Positions 8,759 through 11,175 of a DNA stretch of 11,175 bases are shown one piece after another. The DNA comes from Cyclostephanos tholiformis (lineage: Eukaryota; Bacillariophyta; Thalassiosirophyceae; Thalassiosirales; Thalassiosiraceae). Every line of letters begins with the position of its first letter. Positions within the stretch are counted from its first letter, which is position 1. The notes under the pieces were generated by a model, which was given only the letters and a program-made list of their open reading frames with translations, had not been told where the DNA came from and made no database searches. Where the stretch lies: positions 1 to 11,175 of the forward strand of contig JALLPB010001109.1 in NCBI GenBank assembly GCA_036939975.1, given 5' to 3'. A program made the translations under genes and the position numbers.

Positions 8759-10043
8759 TATGGGTGTGAGAAGCAGAGTGGGGTCTTTTACGGCCTCCAA
8801 ACATGACACAATGGCATCATTTGGGATCTGCCTTACCCTCAGTTTTCCTAATTTGGCCCTCACCAGCAGAGGTATAACAGAGTAAGGGTGAGCTTGTATG
8901 CCACAGCATATACGGGTGCTCATCCACTTCATTTACATCCTATATGGGTAGATTGGGGTCTTTTGCAGCCTCCAAACATGACACCATGACATCATTTGGA
9001 ATCTGTCATACCCTCTGTTTTCCAAAATGTGTCTTTCACCGGCATTGGTGTTACAAGGTAAGGGTGGGACCATATGTCAATCCACCACATACTATGCGGG
9101 TGTTCAATCACTTCATATATATCCAATATATTTGTGGGAAGCATAGTTGGCTGCAAAGTTTTCCAAATCTAGCCCTCCCCAGCACAGCTACAACAGTGCA
9201 AGGGTGAGCTTGTATGACCATCCACAGCATATGAAGGTGCTCAATCACTTCATTTACATGCAATATGGGTGTGGAAAGCAGAGTGAGGTGATTTACAGCC
9301 TCCAAGCATGACACACCACAACATCTTTTTGACTCCCCCTTGCCCTCAGTTTTCCAAAATTTGAGTCTCATCTGCATGGGTGTTAGATTGTATGGGTGCA
9401 TCCATATGCCCATCCACAGCATATGAAGGTGTTCAATCACTTTATATACATCCAATAAGGGTGTGGAAAGCAGAGTGAGGTCTTTTACAGCCTCCAAACA
9501 TGACACAGTGATGTCATTTGGGCTCCACACCTTACCCTCAGTTTTCCTAATTTAGCCCTCACCAGCACAGTGTTATAACACAGTGTAAGGGTGAGCTCAA
9601 AATACACCCTGTGTGTGGAAAGCAAAGTGGGGTGTTTTACAGCCTCCAAACATGACACCATGATGTCAAGTGGGCTCTTCCTAACTCTTAGTTTTCCTAA
9701 TTCAGCTCTCACCACTCACTGCAGCACCACTATAACAGTGTGAGGGTGAGCTTGTACGGCCATCCACAGCCTATGCAAGTGCTCAATCACTTTATTTACA
9801 TGCAATATGGGTGTGGAAAGCAGAGTGGGGACTTTTATAGCCTCCAAACATGATATCATGACGTTATTTGAGCTCCCCCTTGCCCTCAGTTTTCCAAAAT
9901 TTTGCCCACACATGCATTCTTATCAGTGTAAGCAAGGTGAACTCATATGCCCAACACTTCATATACATCCAATATGGATGTTGGATGCAATCAGAGGTGG
10001 TTTGCAGCTTCAACAATGCCATCACAACATCATTTGGGCTCCC

Positions 10044-10122
10044 AGATTTGGAGATTTGGCTGAAATCTTGGATTGGTGCCCTGTGCTGAATGGTATTAGG
10101 TACAATACAATGATTGAGGCTC
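10044..10122. other. Short junction between the satellite array and the retroelement
   Basis: After the last monomer-like text the sequence is unique within the window. It includes a TTTGGAGATTTGG motif near 10047. No feature is visible. It would be the immediate 5' flank of the candidate LTR. Confidence 0.35.
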
Positions 10123-10350
10123 TGTAACAGCTAATATCAAATCTCTATATATTCGATTTTACGGATTCACCAATCCGCTAGATTCGAATTTATGGGTTTT
10201 TTGGTTGCAGTAAATTTGAATATACGGGTTTTTTGGTCATTTTCTGAGGGTCAGATTGTAGATCCCCTGATTCCTGGTCACAGACAGACCGTTCCCAGAT
10301 CAGTCTCTCGCACTCGCCAACACCACCAAAATGTAGCACGAGAGCCAACA
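10123..10350 (+). mobile_element. Candidate 5' LTR of a retrotransposon
   Basis: The segment begins TGTAACAG and ends CCAACA, giving the TG...CA termini usual for LTRs and a length of 228 bp. It is followed directly by TGGCTCTCAT (10351-10360). That begins with TGG, as a primer-binding site complementary to a tRNA CCA end should, but I could not name the tRNA. A TATATAT motif lies at 10146-10152. Downstream on the same strand is a gag-like ORF. The second LTR would lie beyond the window, so the pair cannot be compared and both boundaries are inferred. An alternative is that this is simply the promoter and leader region of the downstream ORFs. Confidence 0.35.
10151..10244 (+). repeat. Three degenerate direct repeats of 31-32 bp in the candidate LTR
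   Basis: Copies start at 10151 (ATTCGATTTTACGGATT), 10182 (ATTCGAATTTATGGGTTTT) and 10214 (ATTTGAATATACGGGTTTT). The second and third agree at 21 of 24 positions through TTTTTTGGT; the first matches less well after the opening motif. CGGATT and AATCCG (10162-10167 and 10172-10177) add a small hairpin in the first copy. Short tandem repeats upstream of a retroelement transcription unit are often enhancer-like, but that role is an inference here. Confidence 0.75.
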
Positions 10351-10417
10351 TGGCTCTCATAAATAATCTAGGTATCGTTTACCATCAATACTGCTCTTCT
10401 TTATACCTAGATTATTT
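10340..10417 (+). promoter_or_regulatory. Two consecutive perfect hairpins in the leader of the gag region
   Basis: GAGAGCC (10340-10346) and GGCTCTC (10352-10358) form a perfect 7-bp stem with a 5-base loop. Immediately after, AAATAATCTAGGTAT (10361-10375) and ATACCTAGATTATTT (10403-10417) form a perfect 15-bp inverted repeat around a 27-base loop. Together they occupy the candidate primer-binding and leader region between the LTR and the first ORF. If transcribed, they would fold into two stem-loops. A packaging, dimerisation or translation-control role is possible but not shown. Confidence 0.7.
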
Positions 10418-10449
10418 TGACCACGCAGTCCCCTCCATCGCCCGCAGCA

Positions 10450-10641
10450 ATGGAAATCAAACTCAAGCTTGATACAGATAAGACCGCCTGCGCCGCCGTC
10501 GCCATTGCTGCCGCGCACATCCTCGGCCGTGTCTCCCAACACAGCGACTCTCCCCAGCTCGCCGCTGCCAACACACTCGCACTGATCATCATTGTTGTGA
10601 TCCTTTACGGCCCACGCCCGGCCCCCAAGCAGTCCGCTTAA
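10450..10641 (+). CDS. Small ORF with one membrane segment, upstream of gag
   Basis: The ATG at 10450 has purine at -3 and G at +4 and opens a 63-residue product. The order is a charged start (MEIKLKLDTDK), an Ala-rich helix-like segment (ACAAVAIAAAHILG), a short polar spacer, a strongly hydrophobic stretch TLALIIIVVILYG (about residues 43-55) that would span a membrane, and a Pro/Lys tail. GC content and codon choice match the downstream gag-like ORF, not the AT-rich DNA to the left. It ends with TAA at 10639-10641, 24 bases before the gag ATG and in the same frame, with no other stop between. It could be a real small protein of the element, an upstream ORF regulating gag translation, or the first part of a longer protein now split by a stop. 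I do not recognise the family. Confidence 0.5.
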   Translation: MEIKLKLDTDKTACAAVAIAAAHILGRVSQHSDSPQLAAANTLALIIIVVILYGPRPAPKQSA

Positions 10642-10665
10642 AAACAACAGTCAAATTTTTGCGCG

Positions 10666-11175
10666 ATGACCCCTGAAGCCATCACCCACCTCTTCAAAGA
10701 GGCGTATGACACCTTTCCCCCTCTCGAAGGGAAACCATCGGACGACGACCTGCTTGCCATCCGGGAAGCGCTCCTTCCCCTCCTCATGGTCATTCCACAT
10801 GATCAACTGAATGGAGTCCACTCCCTCACGGCCATCCTCACGGAGGCCATCAAGTATGAAGCCAAACATGGCAACGCCAAATTCGTGCGTCCCTCCCGCC
10901 TCCCTCTCTATGATAAAAACATCGCCAACGACACCACGACAGTCGTCCGAGTTCATGCAGAGGCGGCCCATAAAGCCCGCCTCGATGACTACGCCAGTTA
11001 CGAGATGGCTGAGCGCGGCGTCGCAAAATTTCTCCGCAATGTCGTCAATGAGATCTGGTACAATGATCTCAAAGACGCCAATACCTACTGGGTCTATGTT
11101 CACTTTGAGGAAATTAATGCTGCAGTACCCAGCCGTCCCTATGTAGATAAAGAGGGCAACTACATAAACGTCTGG
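10666..11175 (+). CDS. Gag-like retrotransposon protein, N-terminal 170 residues (runs off right edge)
   Basis: The ATG at 10666 opens 170 codons without a stop to the window edge. The product is mostly charged and helical. Landmarks are ITHLFKEAYDTFPPL (residues 6-20), LLPLLMVIPHDQLNGVHSL (36-54), FVRPSRLPLYDKNI (73-86), ARLDDYASYEMAERGVAKFL (104-123) and VVNEIWYNDLKD (126-137). From memory it resembles N-terminal gag-like regions of LTR retrotransposon polyproteins abundant in diatom genomes, probably Ty1/copia type. The zinc knuckle, protease, integrase and reverse transcriptase would lie to the right, so the class cannot be confirmed here. The uninterrupted frame and raised GC suggest a relatively recent insertion. 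A 150-codon antisense ORF over the same region is a shadow. The last 30 residues (from about 140) fit my memory of the family less well. Confidence 0.65.
   Translation, partial: MTPEAITHLFKEAYDTFPPLEGKPSDDDLLAIREALLPLLMVIPHDQLNGVHSLTAILTEAIKYEAKHGNAKFVRPSRLPLYDKNIANDTTTVVRVHAEAAHKARLDDYASYEMAERGVAKFLRNVVNEIWYNDLKDANTYWVYVHFEEINAAVPSRPYVDKEGNYINVW

Larger units (their letters stand above)
7738..10043 (+). repeat. Satellite-like tandem array, about nine monomers of about 150-198 bp
   Basis: Diverged monomers are arranged head to tail. The anchor CCTCCAAACATGACA or a close variant occurs at 7918, 8794, 8969, 9299, 9491, 9643 and 9841, with a decayed version near 10009 and one copy deleted near 9150. 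Spacings between adjacent anchors are 175, 192, 152, 198 and 168. The other steps are 330 across the deleted copy and 876 across the 720-bp insertion (156 without it). A typical monomer runs through CCCTCAGTTTTCCAAAATTT, CCCTCACCAGCACAG, TATAACAGTGTAAGGGTGAG, CATATGCCCATCCACAGCAT, the CTCAATCACTT segment, CCAATATGGGTGTGGAAAGC and the anchor. Internal deletions occur at about 9150, near 9600 and near 8020. The array is interrupted at 8039-8758 and decays into unrelated sequence after 10043. I do not recognise it as a named family. Confidence 0.9.

Noticed and set aside
7738..10043. CRISPR array
   Set aside because: Units are 150-198 bp, diverged throughout and without short identical repeats separated by unique spacers. 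The context is eukaryotic.
10651..11103. 150-codon minus-strand ORF opposite the gag-like region
   Set aside because: It is the antisense shadow of the plus-strand gag-like frame, which is open for 170 codons and has the recognisable protein text.

Overview
The window looks like gene-poor nuclear DNA of a eukaryotic microalga, most likely a diatom or related stramenopile. Most of it is AT-rich, has no bacterial-style gene packing, and is filled with decayed or repetitive mobile-element DNA. The host guess rests on two protein sequences I recognise from memory as types common in diatom genomes: a DDE-superfamily transposase relic (minus strand, about 3230-4589) and a gag-like retrotransposon protein (plus strand, from 10666). 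No search was possible, so the lineage is an inference. I see no intact host housekeeping gene, no rRNA or tRNA gene and no CRISPR array.

Layout from left to right. Positions 1-530 hold the broken 3' end of a coding region on the plus strand, with a small WCQ-containing C-terminal domain. Positions 530-2200 are mostly featureless, apart from a pyrimidine-rich imperfect duplication at about 1540-1930. Positions 2285-2932 and 5458-6122 are two diverged direct copies of one dispersed repeat about 650 bp long. Between them lie the transposase pseudogene and a solitary copy of a satellite monomer (5025-5172). Positions 6123-6590 contain two hairpin-like inverted repeats. Positions 6590-7245 are a degenerate TTG/CTG-rich tract.

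Positions 7738-10043 are a tandem array of about nine monomers, mostly 150-198 bp. A 720-bp element with terminal inverted repeats and a TA target-site duplication is inserted inside one monomer (8039-8758). The sequence changes at about 10120. A probable LTR-retrotransposon 5' end follows: a candidate LTR with three degenerate 31-32 bp repeats, two hairpins, a 63-codon ORF with a membrane segment, and the start of a gag-like ORF that runs open off the right edge.

The parts do not form a pathway. They record successive insertions: an old transposase and an old dispersed repeat, a satellite array, a MITE-like insertion into that array, and a less decayed, more GC-rich retroelement at the right edge. 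The points most worth checking are the nested TA-flanked element, the internal dyads and open antisense frame of the satellite, and the small membrane-type ORF lying in the same frame as gag with only one stop between them.
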